Shown here: positions 40,104-49,818 of the stretch, in pieces
Layout: each line of letters opens with the position of its first letter
Position numbering within the stretch: position 1 is the first letter of the stretch
Source: Microbacterium hominis NBRC 15708
Lineage (GTDB): Bacteria; Actinomycetota; Actinomycetes; Actinomycetales; Microbacteriaceae
DNA: 64,000 nucleotides
Reading direction: 5' to 3'
Assembly: GCF_001592125.1 (NCBI RefSeq)
Contig: NZ_BCWI01000014.1
Location: 39,919-103,918 of the forward strand
Program-made: the position numbers and the translations under genes
Notes under the pieces: generated by a model
Told to the model about the DNA's origin: nothing
What the model saw: the letters and a program-made list of their open reading frames with translations, nothing else
Databases searched by the model: none

Positions 40104-41099
40104 ATGTCTGACGACGTCGAACCGTCCCGCGCGGCCCACCGCGCCGAGCGGGCGAACCGCCCCCGCTTCCTCGGCCGCACGAGCGGACGTGCGCCCGCCC
40201 CGTCGGAACTGGTGATGGCAGGCGGCGAGTTCGCCCTCTCTCCCGCGCCGGGCGGAGCCGTCGTGGTCGGCGGCGCTCCGGCGATGCACGCGGATGCCGT
40301 CGGCGCGACGGCGGTCCCGTTGCCGCCGTCGCAGCTCGAGGCCCGCGCCATCTCGGCCTGGTTCGGCGACCATCAGGTGCTCCACGACGTGTCGCTGCAG
40401 ATGCCCGCCGGCCAGGTGACGGCCCTCATCGGCCCGTCCGGCTGTGGGAAGTCGACGTTCCTGCGCATCCTCAACCGCATGCACGAACTGGTGCCCTCGG
40501 CATCCCTCGCCGGCGAGGTGCTGCTGGACCACGACGACATCTACGACGCCGGCCACCGTCTCGTGGATGCGCGCAAGAAGATCGGCATGGTCTTCCAGAA
40601 GCCCAACCCCTTCCCGGCCATGTCGATCTACGACAACGTCGTCGCGGGCCTGAAGCTGGCGGGCATCCGTGCCAGTCGCAGTGAGAAGGACATGCTCGTC
40701 GAGACCTGCCTCACGAAAGCGGGACTGTGGCGGGAGCTGAAGGACCGTCTGCGTGCGCCCGGCGGCGGCCTGTCGGGCGGGCAGCAGCAGCGCCTGTGCA
40801 TCGCGCGCTCCCTCGCCGTGCGGCCTCGGGTGCTCCTAATGGACGAGCCGTGCTCGGCGCTGGACCCGACCTCCACGCGCGTCATCGAGGAGACGATGAC
40901 CGAGCTCGCGCGCGAGGTCACGATCGTCATCGTCACCCACAACATGCAGCAGGCGCAGCGGGTCTCCCAGCAGTGCGCGTTCTTCCTCGCCTCGCAGGGC
41001 CAGCCCGGTCACATCGTCGAGCACGGCGACACCGACGCGATGTTCTCCTCCCCGATCGACCCGCGCACCTTCGACTACGTCAACGGCCGCTTCGGCTGA
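40104..41099 (+). CDS. pstB: Phosphate ABC transporter ATPase PstB with N-terminal extension
   Basis: Energises phosphate import. The 331-aa protein has Walker [10 protein letters not shown] (110-118), [18 protein letters not shown] (the Q-loop sequence typical of PstB), signature [15 protein letters not shown], Walker [16 protein letters not shown] and switch His in [13 protein letters not shown]. Ordinary PstB is about 258 aa; here about 75 Ala/Pro/Arg-rich residues precede the normal start near [11 protein letters not shown]. An internal ATG (residue 61) is a possible alternative. It lies 10 kb from pstC, after the surface-protein genes, and no phoU is present in the window. Confidence 0.93.
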   Translation: MSDDVEPSRAAHRAERANRPRFLGRTSGRAPAPSELVMAGGEFALSPAPGGAVVVGGAPAMHADAVGATAVPLPPSQLEARAISAWFGDHQVLHDVSLQMPAGQVTALIGPSGCGKSTFLRILNRMHELVPSASLAGEVLLDHDDIYDAGHRLVDARKKIGMVFQKPNPFPAMSIYDNVVAGLKLAGIRASRSEKDMLVETCLTKAGLWRELKDRLRAPGGGLSGGQQQRLCIARSLAVRPRVLLMDEPCSALDPTSTRVIEETMTELAREVTIVIVTHNMQQAQRVSQQCAFFLASQGQPGHIVEHGDTDAMFSSPIDPRTFDYVNGRFG

Positions 41100-41104
41100 G
41101 CGCG

Positions 41105-41980
41105 ATGCGGGCGGGCGGATGGTGGTCGCCGCGCGACGGGATGTTGATCGCCGTCGCCGGGGCTCTGATCGCGGTGTTCGTCGGCGGGGTGATCGCCCAC
41201 GCCGAGACGCCGCGTCCGCCCGCGCCCCTCGCCTCCTCGGCGAGCGGTCCGGTCGAGCCGGTCGCCCCGGTCGAGCAGGTCGCTCCGGTCGTCACGGCTC
41301 CCGCCGCACGCGTCGACCCCGCGTGGCTCGCCCGCACCGCCGCGGCCACCGGCATCCCCGCCCGCGCCCTGCGCGCCTACGCGGGCGCCCAGCTCACGGT
41401 CGCCGCCGAACAGCCCTCGTGCGGGCTGGGGTGGAACACCGTCGCCGCGATCGGGGCGATCGAGTCCGACCACGGGCGGCACGGGGGAGCGGTCCTGGGC
41501 GAGGACGGCCGCTCGACGCCCGCGATCCGGGGGCCCGCGCTGGACGGCGACGGCGTGGCGGCGATCGCGGACACCGACGGCGGGCGGTGGGACGGCGACG
41601 CGGTGTGGGACCGCGCGGTCGGCCCGATGCAGTTCATCCCCGACACGTGGGCACGCTGGGGCGTCGACGCCGACGGCGACGGCATCGCCGATCCGAACCA
41701 GATCGACGACGCGGCGCTCGCGACGGCGCGCTACCTCTGCGGTGCGGGCGCGATGACGGATGCCGACGGGTGGCGGGCGGCCGTGTTCGCGTACAACCAC
41801 CTCGACGTCTACGTCGACGATGTCGCCGCCCTCGCGAACCGCTACTCCGCGGCCGCCGCGCGCCTCAGCGCAGCACCTCGACCAGCACCACCCACGACAC
41901 GAACAGCGCCGAGACGATCGCCGCGATCGCCCCGACCGCCAGCCAGACCAGTCCGCCGCCGGATCCCGTCAGCGCGATGA
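41105..41980 (+). CDS. Secreted lytic transglycosylase-like protein
   Basis: A 291-aa exported protein with signal/anchor helix (GMLIAVAGALIAVFVGGVIA, about 12-31), a Pro/Val-rich linker and an MltB/SLT-like domain. AIGAIESDHGRHGG has the likely catalytic Glu, GPMQFIPDTWARWGVDADG and DDAALATARYLCGAG are typical of actinobacterial lytic murein transglycosylases. The last 35 residues are Pro/Arg-rich and encoded opposite a convergent gene (116-bp overlap). It starts 5 nt after pstB, so is probably co-transcribed; local wall opening for the neighbouring surface complex is a possible reason (inference). Confidence 0.87.
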   Translation: MRAGGWWSPRDGMLIAVAGALIAVFVGGVIAHAETPRPPAPLASSASGPVEPVAPVEQVAPVVTAPAARVDPAWLARTAAATGIPARALRAYAGAQLTVAAEQPSCGLGWNTVAAIGAIESDHGRHGGAVLGEDGRSTPAIRGPALDGDGVAAIADTDGGRWDGDAVWDRAVGPMQFIPDTWARWGVDADGDGIADPNQIDDAALATARYLCGAGAMTDADGWRAAVFAYNHLDVYVDDVAALANRYSAAAARLSAAPRPAPPTTRTAPRRSPRSPRPPARPVRRRIPSAR

Positions 41981-42353
41981 TCCCGCCCGCCGCGTACAGC
42001 AACGGCGTGACGAAGGCGACCGCGGCCTTGCCTGCCCGCAGGCGGTTCTCCGGGTGATGGTTCTGGAAGATGCGCACCGCCGCGACGGCGGCGAAGACCG
42101 TCGTGAGGGCGGCCGCGCCCACGACGACAGCGCCGTATGCGGTGATCGTCAGATCCGGGAACAGCCCCACGGCGCACACGATGCTCGCGAGGATCAGCCC
42201 CGCGATCCCCGACGCGACACGGGACGTCAGGGATGCCGCCGTGATGACGACCTGGATGTTCACGCTGGCCGCGACGATGACCAGACCCGCCAGTGCGGCG
42301 GTCGCGCCGAGCATCGCGACGTTGTACTCGTGCCAATTCTCCAGCGCATCCAT
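41865..42353 (-). CDS. Four-helix integral membrane protein of unknown function
   Basis: A 162-aa protein with four strong hydrophobic segments, for example [20 protein letters not shown] and [23 protein letters not shown], and the loop [19 protein letters not shown] 42353 ([12 protein letters not shown]) is chosen because the upstream part of the frame is Cys/Arg/His-rich and not membrane-like. It resembles small actinobacterial membrane proteins without assigned function. Its 3' end overlaps the convergent transglycosylase gene by 116 bp. Confidence 0.8.
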   Translation of the reverse strand: MDALENWHEYNVAMLGATAALAGLVIVAASVNIQVVITAASLTSRVASGIAGLILASIVCAVGLFPDLTITAYGAVVVGAAALTTVFAAVAAVRIFQNHHPENRLRAGKAAVAFVTPLLYAAGGIIALTGSGGGLVWLAVGAIAAIVSALFVSWVVLVEVLR

Positions 42354-42413
42354 GCTCGCAGGATAGTGGCCGCCGGCCGCCGTCACATGGCTCGGCGGGC
42401 ATGCGCCGCTCTC

Positions 42414-42419
42414 TAGGAT
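42414..42419 (+). promoter_or_regulatory. -10 element of lysC
   Basis: TAGGAT, about 57 nt upstream of GTG 42476, giving a leader of roughly 50 nt with AGGAG at 42463-42467 as Shine-Dalgarno. Confidence 0.45.
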
Positions 42420-42475
42420 GGGGAGGTGGGCGCGGCATCCGAGTGCCCGTCGACATGTCTTCAGGAGTTCCACAC

Positions 42476-43777
42476 GTGGCGCTGATCGTCCAGAAGTACG
42501 GCGGCTCGTCCGTCGCCGACGCCGAGAGCATCAAGCGGGTCGCGAAGCGCATCGTCGACGCCCGACGCGCCGGGCACGACGTCGTCGTGGCCGTCAGTGC
42601 GATGGGCGACACGACCGACGAGCTGATCGACCTCGCCGCGCAGGTCGCTCCCATCCCGGCGCCGCGCGAGCTCGACATCCTGCTGAGCTCGGGCGAGCGC
42701 ATCTCGATGGCGCTGCTGGCGATGGCGATCCACTCGATGGGCTTCGAGGCACGCTCGTTCACCGGCAGCCAGGCCGGCATGATCACGACCGCCGACCACG
42801 GCTCGGCGCGCATCGTCGACGTCACGCCCGTGCGGCTGCGCGAGGCGCTGGACGAAGGGGCCATCGTCATCGTCGCGGGCTTCCAGGGCTTCAACCGCGA
42901 CACCCGCGACATCACGACGCTCGGTCGCGGCGGCTCCGACACGACCGCCGTGGCGCTCGCCGCCGCCCTCGACGCCGACGTCTGCGAGATCTACAGCGAC
43001 GTCGACGGCATCTTCACCGCCGACCCCCGCGTCGTGCCGAAGGCCCGCAAGCTCGAGGTCGTGTCCGCCGAGGAGATGCTCGAGCTCGCCGCCAACGGCG
43101 CCAAGGTGCTCTACATCCGCGCCGTCGAGTACGCCCGCCGGCACGGCGTCATGATCAACGCCCGTTCCACGTTCAGCTCCGGCCGCGGCACCTTCGTGCT
43201 CGGCCCGGGCATGACCGTCCCCGAAAGCCTCGCTCCCGACAGCACAGAGGAGTCCTCCATGGAAGAGCCCATCGTCGCCGGTGTCGCCACCGATCTCGGC
43301 CAGGCCAAGATCACCGTCATCGGCGTGCCGGACGTTCCCGGCAAGGCGGCCGAGATCTTCACGGTGATCGCCAAGTCGGGGGCCAACGTCGACATGATCG
43401 TCCAGAACGTGTCCGCCGCGGCCACGGGCCGCACCGACATCTCCTTCACGCTGCCCAAGTCGGATGCCGCGACCGCCCTGCGGGCGCTCGCCGCCGAGCA
43501 GGCCGGCATCGGGTTCGAGAGCCTCGTGCACGACGACCAGATCGGCAAGCTCTCCGTCGTCGGCGCCGGCATGCGCACCCACTCGGGCGTCTCGGCGACG
43601 CTGTTCGAGGCGCTGTCGACCGCGGGCGTGAACATCGAGATGATCTCGACCTCGGAGATCCGCATCTCGGTCGTGCTGCGCGGCGACGACCTCGCCCAGG
43701 CCGCCCGCGTCGTGCACACGGCCTTCGGCCTGGACAGCGACACCGAGGCCACGGTCTACGCCGGCACCGGCCGCTGA
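42476..43777 (+). CDS. lysC: Aspartate kinase (alpha, with internal beta start)
   Basis: First step of the Lys/Met/Thr/Ile and diaminopimelate pathway. The 433-aa product has [11 protein letters not shown] (about 5-15), [16 protein letters not shown] and [12 protein letters not shown] in the kinase domain, and two ACT domains (about 265-345 and 350-430) for feedback control by Lys and Thr. GTG 42476 has AGGAG 8 nt upstream; an in-frame ATG at 42455 is less well placed. Met262 (ATG 43259) preceded by GAGGAG is a good internal start for the separate regulatory beta subunit known from Corynebacterium and Bacillus. Confidence 0.96.
   Translation: MALIVQKYGGSSVADAESIKRVAKRIVDARRAGHDVVVAVSAMGDTTDELIDLAAQVAPIPAPRELDILLSSGERISMALLAMAIHSMGFEARSFTGSQAGMITTADHGSARIVDVTPVRLREALDEGAIVIVAGFQGFNRDTRDITTLGRGGSDTTAVALAAALDADVCEIYSDVDGIFTADPRVVPKARKLEVVSAEEMLELAANGAKVLYIRAVEYARRHGVMINARSTFSSGRGTFVLGPGMTVPESLAPDSTEESSMEEPIVAGVATDLGQAKITVIGVPDVPGKAAEIFTVIAKSGANVDMIVQNVSAAATGRTDISFTLPKSDAATALRALAAEQAGIGFESLVHDDQIGKLSVVGAGMRTHSGVSATLFEALSTAGVNIEMISTSEIRISVVLRGDDLAQAARVVHTAFGLDSDTEATVYAGTGR
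43246..43261 (+). promoter_or_regulatory. Internal ribosome binding site and start for the aspartokinase beta subunit
   Basis: GAGGAG followed 7 nt later by ATG 43259 in the lysC frame. The product would be the 172-aa ACT-domain regulatory subunit beginning [12 protein letters not shown]. Confidence 0.65.
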
Positions 43778-43869
43778 CGGCCCCAGCCGCGGCATCGCAC
43801 ACGCCCAGCAGAGGCCGATATGGCGGGCATCCGCCGTCCTTCGGCAGATCGCCTGCCCTCGGCCGGCGA

Positions 43870-44982
<1,113 letters not shown>

Positions 44983-45091
44983 CGCCACGGCGCACGCCCG
45001 CGGCATCCGTGGAATTGAGCGCGGGCGAAAGAACGGCGAGAGTTCACGGCGAGGGATGCCGCGGCACGCGGAGACCGTGCAAAACGGCACC

Positions 45092-45097
45092 TAGACT
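45092..45097 (+). promoter_or_regulatory. -10 element of a leaderless mqo transcript
   Basis: TAGACT ends 8 nt before GTG 45106 without a Shine-Dalgarno sequence between them. Confidence 0.5.
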
Positions 45098-45105
45098 GGA
45101 TCATT

Positions 45106-46581
45106 GTGAGTGAACCCGTCGACGTCGTCCTGATCGGCGGTGGCATCATGAGTGCCACCCTCGGAACCCTGCTGAAGCAGTTGCAGCCGGACTGGAAGAT
45201 CGTGGTGCTCGAGCGGCTCAGCGATGTCGCCGAGGAGTCCTCCAACGCCTGGAACAACGCCGGCACCGGTCACGCGGCGCTCTGCGAGCTCAACTACATG
45301 CCGGAGGCCGCAGACGGCTCCGTCGACCCGGCCAAGGCCATCGCGATCAACGAGCAGTTCCAGCAGAGCCGCCAGCTGTGGTCCAGCCTGGTGGAGCGCG
45401 GCGTCCTAGACGGCCCGTCCACCTTCATCAACGCGACCCCGCACATGACCTTCGTGCGCGGGGAGAAGGATGTCGCGTACCTCAAGAAGCGCTACGACGC
45501 GCTGCGCACGCAGCCGCTGTTCGAGGGCATCGAGTACTCCGAGGACTCCCGCGTCATCAACCAGTGGGCGCCGCTGCTGATGCAGAAGCGGAAGAAGGCC
45601 GACGAGCCGTTCGCCGCCACGCGCGTGCCGGCCGGCACCGACGTCGACTTCGGCTCGCTCACGCGCCAGCTCTTCTCCCACCTGCAGGAGCAGGGCGTGG
45701 AGGTCGTGACCAACCGCGAGGTGCGAAAGCTCCGTAAGAACGCCGACGGCACCTGGAAGGTGTCATACCGCCACACGCTCGGGCGCACGCCCGGCAGCTT
45801 CTCGGCGCGGTTCGTGTTCGTGGGCGCCGGCGGCTGGGCCATCAAGCTCCTGCAGTCCTCGCGCATCCCCGAGATCTCCGGCTACGGCGTCTTCCCGATC
45901 GGCGGGCAGTGGCTGAAGACCTCGAACCCCGCGATCGTCGCGCAGCACAAGGCGAAGGTGTACTCGCAGGCCTCGGTCGGCGCGCCGCCCATGTCGGTGC
46001 CCCACCTCGACACGCGCGTCGTCGACGGCGAGGCCTCGCTGCTGTTCGGCCCGTTCGCGACCTTCAGCCCGAAGTTCCTCAAGAACGGTCGCATCACCGA
46101 CATCGTCGCGCAGGTGCGCCCCGGCAACATCGGCCCGATGCTCAAGGTCGCCGTCGACAACCCCGGGCTCATCAAGTACCTCGTCAGCGAGCTGCTGAAG
46201 AACCACAAGAAGAAGGTCGACTCGCTCCGCGACTTCATGCCCACCGCGAAGGACGAGGACTGGGAGCTGCTCCAGGCCGGCCAGCGCGCACAGGTCATGA
46301 AGAAGGACCCGCAGAAGGGCGGCGTCCTGCAGTTCGGCACCGAGGTCGTCACCTCCGCGGACGGCTCGATCGCGGGTCTGCTGGGTGCCTCCCCGGGGGC
46401 GTCGACCGCGGCATCCATCATGCTCGGCCTTCTCAAGACGTGCTTCCCCGACCGCATCGCCGAGTGGGAGCCGGAGCTGCGGGCGCTCATCCCGAGCTAC
46501 GGCTCGACGCTCAACGGCGACCCGGCTGCCGCGGATGCGTCGCTGACCGCGACCTCCGCCGTGCTGGGCATCAACCGCTGA
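45106..46581 (+). CDS. mqo: Malate:quinone oxidoreductase
   Basis: Membrane-associated FAD enzyme oxidising malate to oxaloacetate with electrons to menaquinone. The 491-aa protein begins with the FAD-binding VDVVLIGGGIMSATLGTLLK (about 5-24), then the Mqo-specific NAWNNAGTGHAALCELNY (about 48-65), FVGAGGWAIKLLQSS and a C-terminal GASPGASTAASIML. Length and motif order are normal for the family. Probably leaderless, starting at GTG 45106. tdk follows 19 nt downstream. Confidence 0.95.
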   Translation: MSEPVDVVLIGGGIMSATLGTLLKQLQPDWKIVVLERLSDVAEESSNAWNNAGTGHAALCELNYMPEAADGSVDPAKAIAINEQFQQSRQLWSSLVERGVLDGPSTFINATPHMTFVRGEKDVAYLKKRYDALRTQPLFEGIEYSEDSRVINQWAPLLMQKRKKADEPFAATRVPAGTDVDFGSLTRQLFSHLQEQGVEVVTNREVRKLRKNADGTWKVSYRHTLGRTPGSFSARFVFVGAGGWAIKLLQSSRIPEISGYGVFPIGGQWLKTSNPAIVAQHKAKVYSQASVGAPPMSVPHLDTRVVDGEASLLFGPFATFSPKFLKNGRITDIVAQVRPGNIGPMLKVAVDNPGLIKYLVSELLKNHKKKVDSLRDFMPTAKDEDWELLQAGQRAQVMKKDPQKGGVLQFGTEVVTSADGSIAGLLGASPGASTAASIMLGLLKTCFPDRIAEWEPELRALIPSYGSTLNGDPAAADASLTATSAVLGINR

Positions 46582-46600
46582 CCCGCGGCATCCCCCTCGC

Positions 46601-47203
46601 ATGGCCAAGCTCTATTTCCGCTACGGAGCGATGAACTCCGGAAAGTCGACGGCGCTGCTGCAGGCCGCGTTCAACTACGAGGAACGCGGACAGCACGTCC
46701 TTCTGGCCAAGCCGGAGATCGACACGAAGGGTGCCGACCAGATCTCCAGCCGGCTCGGGGTGGCGCGCGAGGTCGACTTCCTCATCGCTCCGGATGCCGA
46801 TCTGCGTGCGCTCGTCGCCGAGCACGCCGCCCGCTACGACGGCGCGGTCGCCTGCCTGCTCATCGACGAGGCCCAGTTCCTGACGCCGGAGCAGGTCGAC
46901 GACCTGTTGCGGATCGTGGTCGACGACGGCATCCCGGCTCTCGCCTACGGCATCCGTACGGACTTCCAGACCCGTGCCTTCCCGGGCTCTGCGCGCCTGC
47001 TCGAGCTCGCGCACAGCCTCGAAGAGCTGAAGACGATCTGCCGGTGCGGGAGGAAGGCGCTGTTCAACGCGCGGCTCGTGGGTGGGCGGTTCGTCTTCGA
47101 CGGCGATCAGGTCGCGATCGACGAGCTGTCGCACGAGAAGGTGACCTACGAGTCGATGTGCGCGGAGTGCTATCTGCGCGAGTCGGGCGGCCGCCTCAGC
47201 TGA
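46601..47203 (+). CDS. tdk: Thymidine kinase (TK1 type)
   Basis: Salvages thymidine to dTMP. The 200-aa protein has P-loop GAMNSGKST (about 9-17), LLIDEAQFL (about 86-94), the lasso region (GRKALFNARLVGG) and a structural zinc site formed by ICRCGRK and CAECYLRES. The 3' end overlaps the convergent DUF1295 gene by 8 bp. Confidence 0.95.
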   Translation: MAKLYFRYGAMNSGKSTALLQAAFNYEERGQHVLLAKPEIDTKGADQISSRLGVAREVDFLIAPDADLRALVAEHAARYDGAVACLLIDEAQFLTPEQVDDLLRIVVDDGIPALAYGIRTDFQTRAFPGSARLLELAHSLEELKTICRCGRKALFNARLVGGRFVFDGDQVAIDELSHEKVTYESMCAECYLRESGGRLS

Positions 47204-48032
47204 CGGCGTCGCGCGACGCGCCGCGGCGTCGGGGGAGCGGCACGAGCATCGACGTCGTCCGGCGGTAGTCGGCGTATTCCGGATACTTGCTCGCCGAGAT
47301 CGACTCGGTGAACACGGTCGAACCCAGAAACAGCAGGGTCAGCAGCACGGCGCCGACGATGGTGGGATTGATCACCCCGCCCCAGAAGCCCGCGCCCGCG
47401 ACGACCGCCGACGTCGCCCCGATCGCGTAGAAGACCCACCACTGCGCCTGTTCGAAGAAGAAGTTCGGATGCCGGCTGTAGGCGAACAGCCCGCGGGTGA
47501 GGAACCCGGTCGCCTCTCCCCGCGCTTTGGCGCGATGGAACTCCCACTGCTGCTGGTCGGCGACGGTCTCTCCGCTCAGCAGCCCGAGGAAGAGCAGGGC
47601 CAGGATGACGTCTGCGGGTGCGAGCGGGGCGGGATGCTGCCAGGCCGTCCAGGCGGGCAGGGTGATGAGCACCAGGAGCGTCATCTGGTACAGGACGATG
47701 AACAGCAGGTTGAAGAGCTGGAAGAGTGCGGCCGGCATGCGCGCGCGCAGGATCGCCCACCGGTAGTCCTCGACTCCCGAATATCCACCCTTGCGGGCGA
47801 AGTTGAACGTCAGCCGGGCGCCCCACGCCGTCACCAGCACGGCCATCAGCACGAGTCTCGCGGCATCCTGACCCGACGCGAGCCCGGCCGCGGCGAAGAT
47901 CCAGACGTACACGACGGGGACGATCGACCACAGCCGGTCGACCCACGACGTGTCGCGGGTGAGGAGGGAGGCGATCCAGCAGAAGGCCGACGCGAGTGCG
48001 GCGACGACGATGACGGCCAGAAGCGGGTCCAT
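47196..48032 (-). CDS. DUF1295 family membrane protein (steroid 5-alpha-reductase-like)
   Basis: A 278-aa integral membrane protein with about seven hydrophobic segments. The conserved C-terminal sequence LFAYSRHPNFFFEQAQWWVFY (Ser-Arg-His-Pro-Asn) is the NADPH/active-site signature of the DUF1295/ICMT-like superfamily. ATG 48032 (MDPLLAVIVVAAL) is chosen as the start of the membrane topology; the open frame upstream overlaps the GntR gene in antisense. Substrate unknown. It overlaps tdk by 8 bp at the 3' end. Confidence 0.88.
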   Translation of the reverse strand: MDPLLAVIVVAALASAFCWIASLLTRDTSWVDRLWSIVPVVYVWIFAAAGLASGQDAARLVLMAVLVTAWGARLTFNFARKGGYSGVEDYRWAILRARMPAALFQLFNLLFIVLYQMTLLVLITLPAWTAWQHPAPLAPADVILALLFLGLLSGETVADQQQWEFHRAKARGEATGFLTRGLFAYSRHPNFFFEQAQWWVFYAIGATSAVVAGAGFWGGVINPTIVGAVLLTLLFLGSTVFTESISASKYPEYADYRRTTSMLVPLPRRRGASRDAVS

Positions 48033-48072
48033 TCTCCGAGCGTAGGGCCGGAGTCCGACACGGCGAGGATTT

Positions 48073-48101
48073 TTGCCGGTCCGTCCGACGTGCGCTAATG
48101 T
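48073..48101 (+). promoter_or_regulatory. Promoter of the FadR-type regulator
   Basis: -35 TTGCCG (48073-48078), 17-nt spacer, -10 TAATGT (48096-48101): one of the best matched promoters in the window. Confidence 0.65.
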
Positions 48102-48111
48102 GGCCTGACCA
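48101..48111 (+). promoter_or_regulatory. FadR/GntR-type operator, likely autoregulatory
   Basis: TGGCCTGACCA is an imperfect palindrome matching the FadR-subfamily TGGTnnnACCA at all positions but one. It overlaps the last base of the -10 and the expected transcription start of the regulator gene, so bound protein would block its own transcription. Confidence 0.55.
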
Positions 48112-48135
48112 TATAGGAAGCGGCGGGAGGCGACG

Positions 48136-48873
48136 ATGACGGAGAACGCTCCGGCGCGCGCATGGCGTGTGGTGCTCGAGAAGATCGAGGCCGATCTGCT
48201 GAGTGGGGCCCTCGGCCCCGGCGACCGGCTGTCGCCCGAGCGCGAGCTCGCCGCGACCCTCGGCGTGGGGCGCTCCAGCGTGCGTGAAGCGCTGCGCGTG
48301 CTCGAGGTCATGGGGCTCATCCGCACCGCGACGGGCTCCGGTCCGACGGCGGGCGCGATCGTGACGGCGACGCCGCACGGCGGTCTCGCCCAGCTGCTGC
48401 GCCTGCAGGTGGCCGCCCAGGGCTTCCCGATCCCCGACGTGTACGAGACGCGGCTCCTGCTGGAGGAGTGGGCGGTCGCGCATCTGGCCGATCTCGACGA
48501 GCCCGATCTGGCCGAGGCGCGCGCGACGCTCAAGGCGATGGAGGATGCCGGCCTCACGGCCGACGACTTCCTCGCGCTCGACGCCCAGTTCCACCTGCGC
48601 CTGACGGATGCCGCGGGCAACGTGGTCGTCGCCGCCACGATGGCGGGCCTGCGCACCACCATCGAGAGCTACATCCGTGCCGGCGCCCGCCGGATCGATG
48701 ACTGGGACGCCACGGTCGCGCGGCTGCACCGCGAGCACGGCGACATCCTCGCCGCCATCGACGACGGTGACGCCGCGCGTGCGCGCGACCTCGTGCGGGC
48801 GCACATCACGGCCTACTACGCCGACGCGGGCATGCCCGCGCCCTCCGACGCCGTCGTCCCGACGGAGGGTTGA
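48136..48873 (+). CDS. GntR-family (FadR/FCD subfamily) transcriptional regulator
   Basis: A 245-aa regulator with winged HTH at about 10-70 (SPERELAATLGVGRSSVREAL, EVMGLI) and an all-helical FCD ligand domain at about 90-230, containing the metal-binding type Asp/His residues (DAQFHLRL, REHGDIL). ATG 48136 has GGGAGG 6 nt upstream. The flanking genes (DUF1295 divergent, HAD phosphatase convergent) do not reveal its target. An operator-like palindrome in its own promoter supports autoregulation. Confidence 0.92.
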   Translation: MTENAPARAWRVVLEKIEADLLSGALGPGDRLSPERELAATLGVGRSSVREALRVLEVMGLIRTATGSGPTAGAIVTATPHGGLAQLLRLQVAAQGFPIPDVYETRLLLEEWAVAHLADLDEPDLAEARATLKAMEDAGLTADDFLALDAQFHLRLTDAAGNVVVAATMAGLRTTIESYIRAGARRIDDWDATVARLHREHGDILAAIDDGDAARARDLVRAHITAYYADAGMPAPSDAVVPTEG

Positions 48874-48891
48874 GCCTCCGCCCGCGGGGCG

Positions 48892-49656
48892 TCAGCGCAG
48901 CGGGAGCGTCGGGATCAGCGCCGTCAGGTATTCGGCGGTGTGCTCCCAGCCGTCGACCGCCTGGCAGGTCACGCCCATCGCGAGCACCGGGTAGTCGTTG
49001 CCGTGCTCGTCCAGACGGTCGCCGACGAAGAGCATGTCGTCGAGCGGGATGCCGGTGACCTCGGCGAGCTTGCGCATGCCGTAGGCCTTGTCGATGCCGC
49101 GGTGGGTGATGTCGACCGAGGTGGAGCCGCCGGAGCGGACCTCGAGGTCGGGGATGCGAGCCGCGACGGCGTCGCGAAGCGCGTTCTTCTTCTCGCCCGT
49201 CGGGTCCCAGGCCATCTTGGCCTCGAGCGGGGCGGTCTGTCCGAGCGCCGAGAACGTGATCTGGGAGCCGCGATCCTCGAGGATGTCGCCCCAGGGCTCG
49301 GCCTCCCACAGCCCGAGGCGCTGGGCCTCCTCCTCGACGGCGGCGAGGGCGCGGGACTTCTCGTCCTCCGTCAGCGCGTGCGCGTACACCGTGCGCACCC
49401 CGTCCGCCTCGAGCCGGTAGTACTGCGTGCCGCACGTGGGCATGAGGTGGAACCGGTCCAGCGTGGCCGCATCGGCGGCCGGGAGCCGGTCGACGACCTG
49501 CGTCTGGAACTGCTGCAGCTGCCCGCCGGAGATGATCGCCACCTCGACGCGTGCAGCGAGGTCGAGGAGCAGATCGCCGATGCGCGCATCGATCGCGCTC
49601 TTGGACGGCGCGAGGGTGTCGTCGAGATCGAAGGCGATCAGGCGCGGGGTGGTCAT
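48892..49656 (-). CDS. HAD-IIB hydrolase, phosphomannomutase/sugar phosphatase-like
   Basis: A 254-aa HAD protein with motif I AFDLDDTLAPSK (Asp10/Asp12 region), motif II VAIISGGQLQQF, a C2-type cap, and motif IV MLFVGDRLDEHGNDYPVLAMG. Such proteins (often called HAD-IIB or eukaryotic-type PMM-like) act on sugar phosphates; the exact substrate is not clear. ATG 49656 has GGGAG 9 nt upstream and is preferred to the ATG five codons earlier. Two internal blocks, PTCGTQYY and GSTSVDITHRGIDKAYG, are typical of phosphomannomutase-related members. Confidence 0.87.
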   Translation of the reverse strand: MTTPRLIAFDLDDTLAPSKSAIDARIGDLLLDLAARVEVAIISGGQLQQFQTQVVDRLPAADAATLDRFHLMPTCGTQYYRLEADGVRTVYAHALTEDEKSRALAAVEEEAQRLGLWEAEPWGDILEDRGSQITFSALGQTAPLEAKMAWDPTGEKKNALRDAVAARIPDLEVRSGGSTSVDITHRGIDKAYGMRKLAEVTGIPLDDMLFVGDRLDEHGNDYPVLAMGVTCQAVDGWEHTAEYLTALIPTLPLR

Positions 49657-49687
49657 CGGGTGTGCTCCCATCCGGTGAGTGAGCCAC

Positions 49688-49723
49688 GAGAGGCTCCGCC
49701 TGACGATACAGGCGGAGCCTCTC
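49688..49723. terminator. Bidirectional hairpin terminator after tRNA-Pro
   Basis: GAGAGGCTCCGCCTG (49688-49702) and CAGGCGGAGCCTCTC (49709-49723) form a perfect 15-bp stem with a 6-nt loop, directly downstream of the minus-strand tRNA and upstream of the HAD gene. Confidence 0.8.
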
Positions 49724-49728
49724 TGCTG

Positions 49729-49802
<74 letters not shown>

Positions 49803-49818
49803 TGGCAACCCCCCGAGT

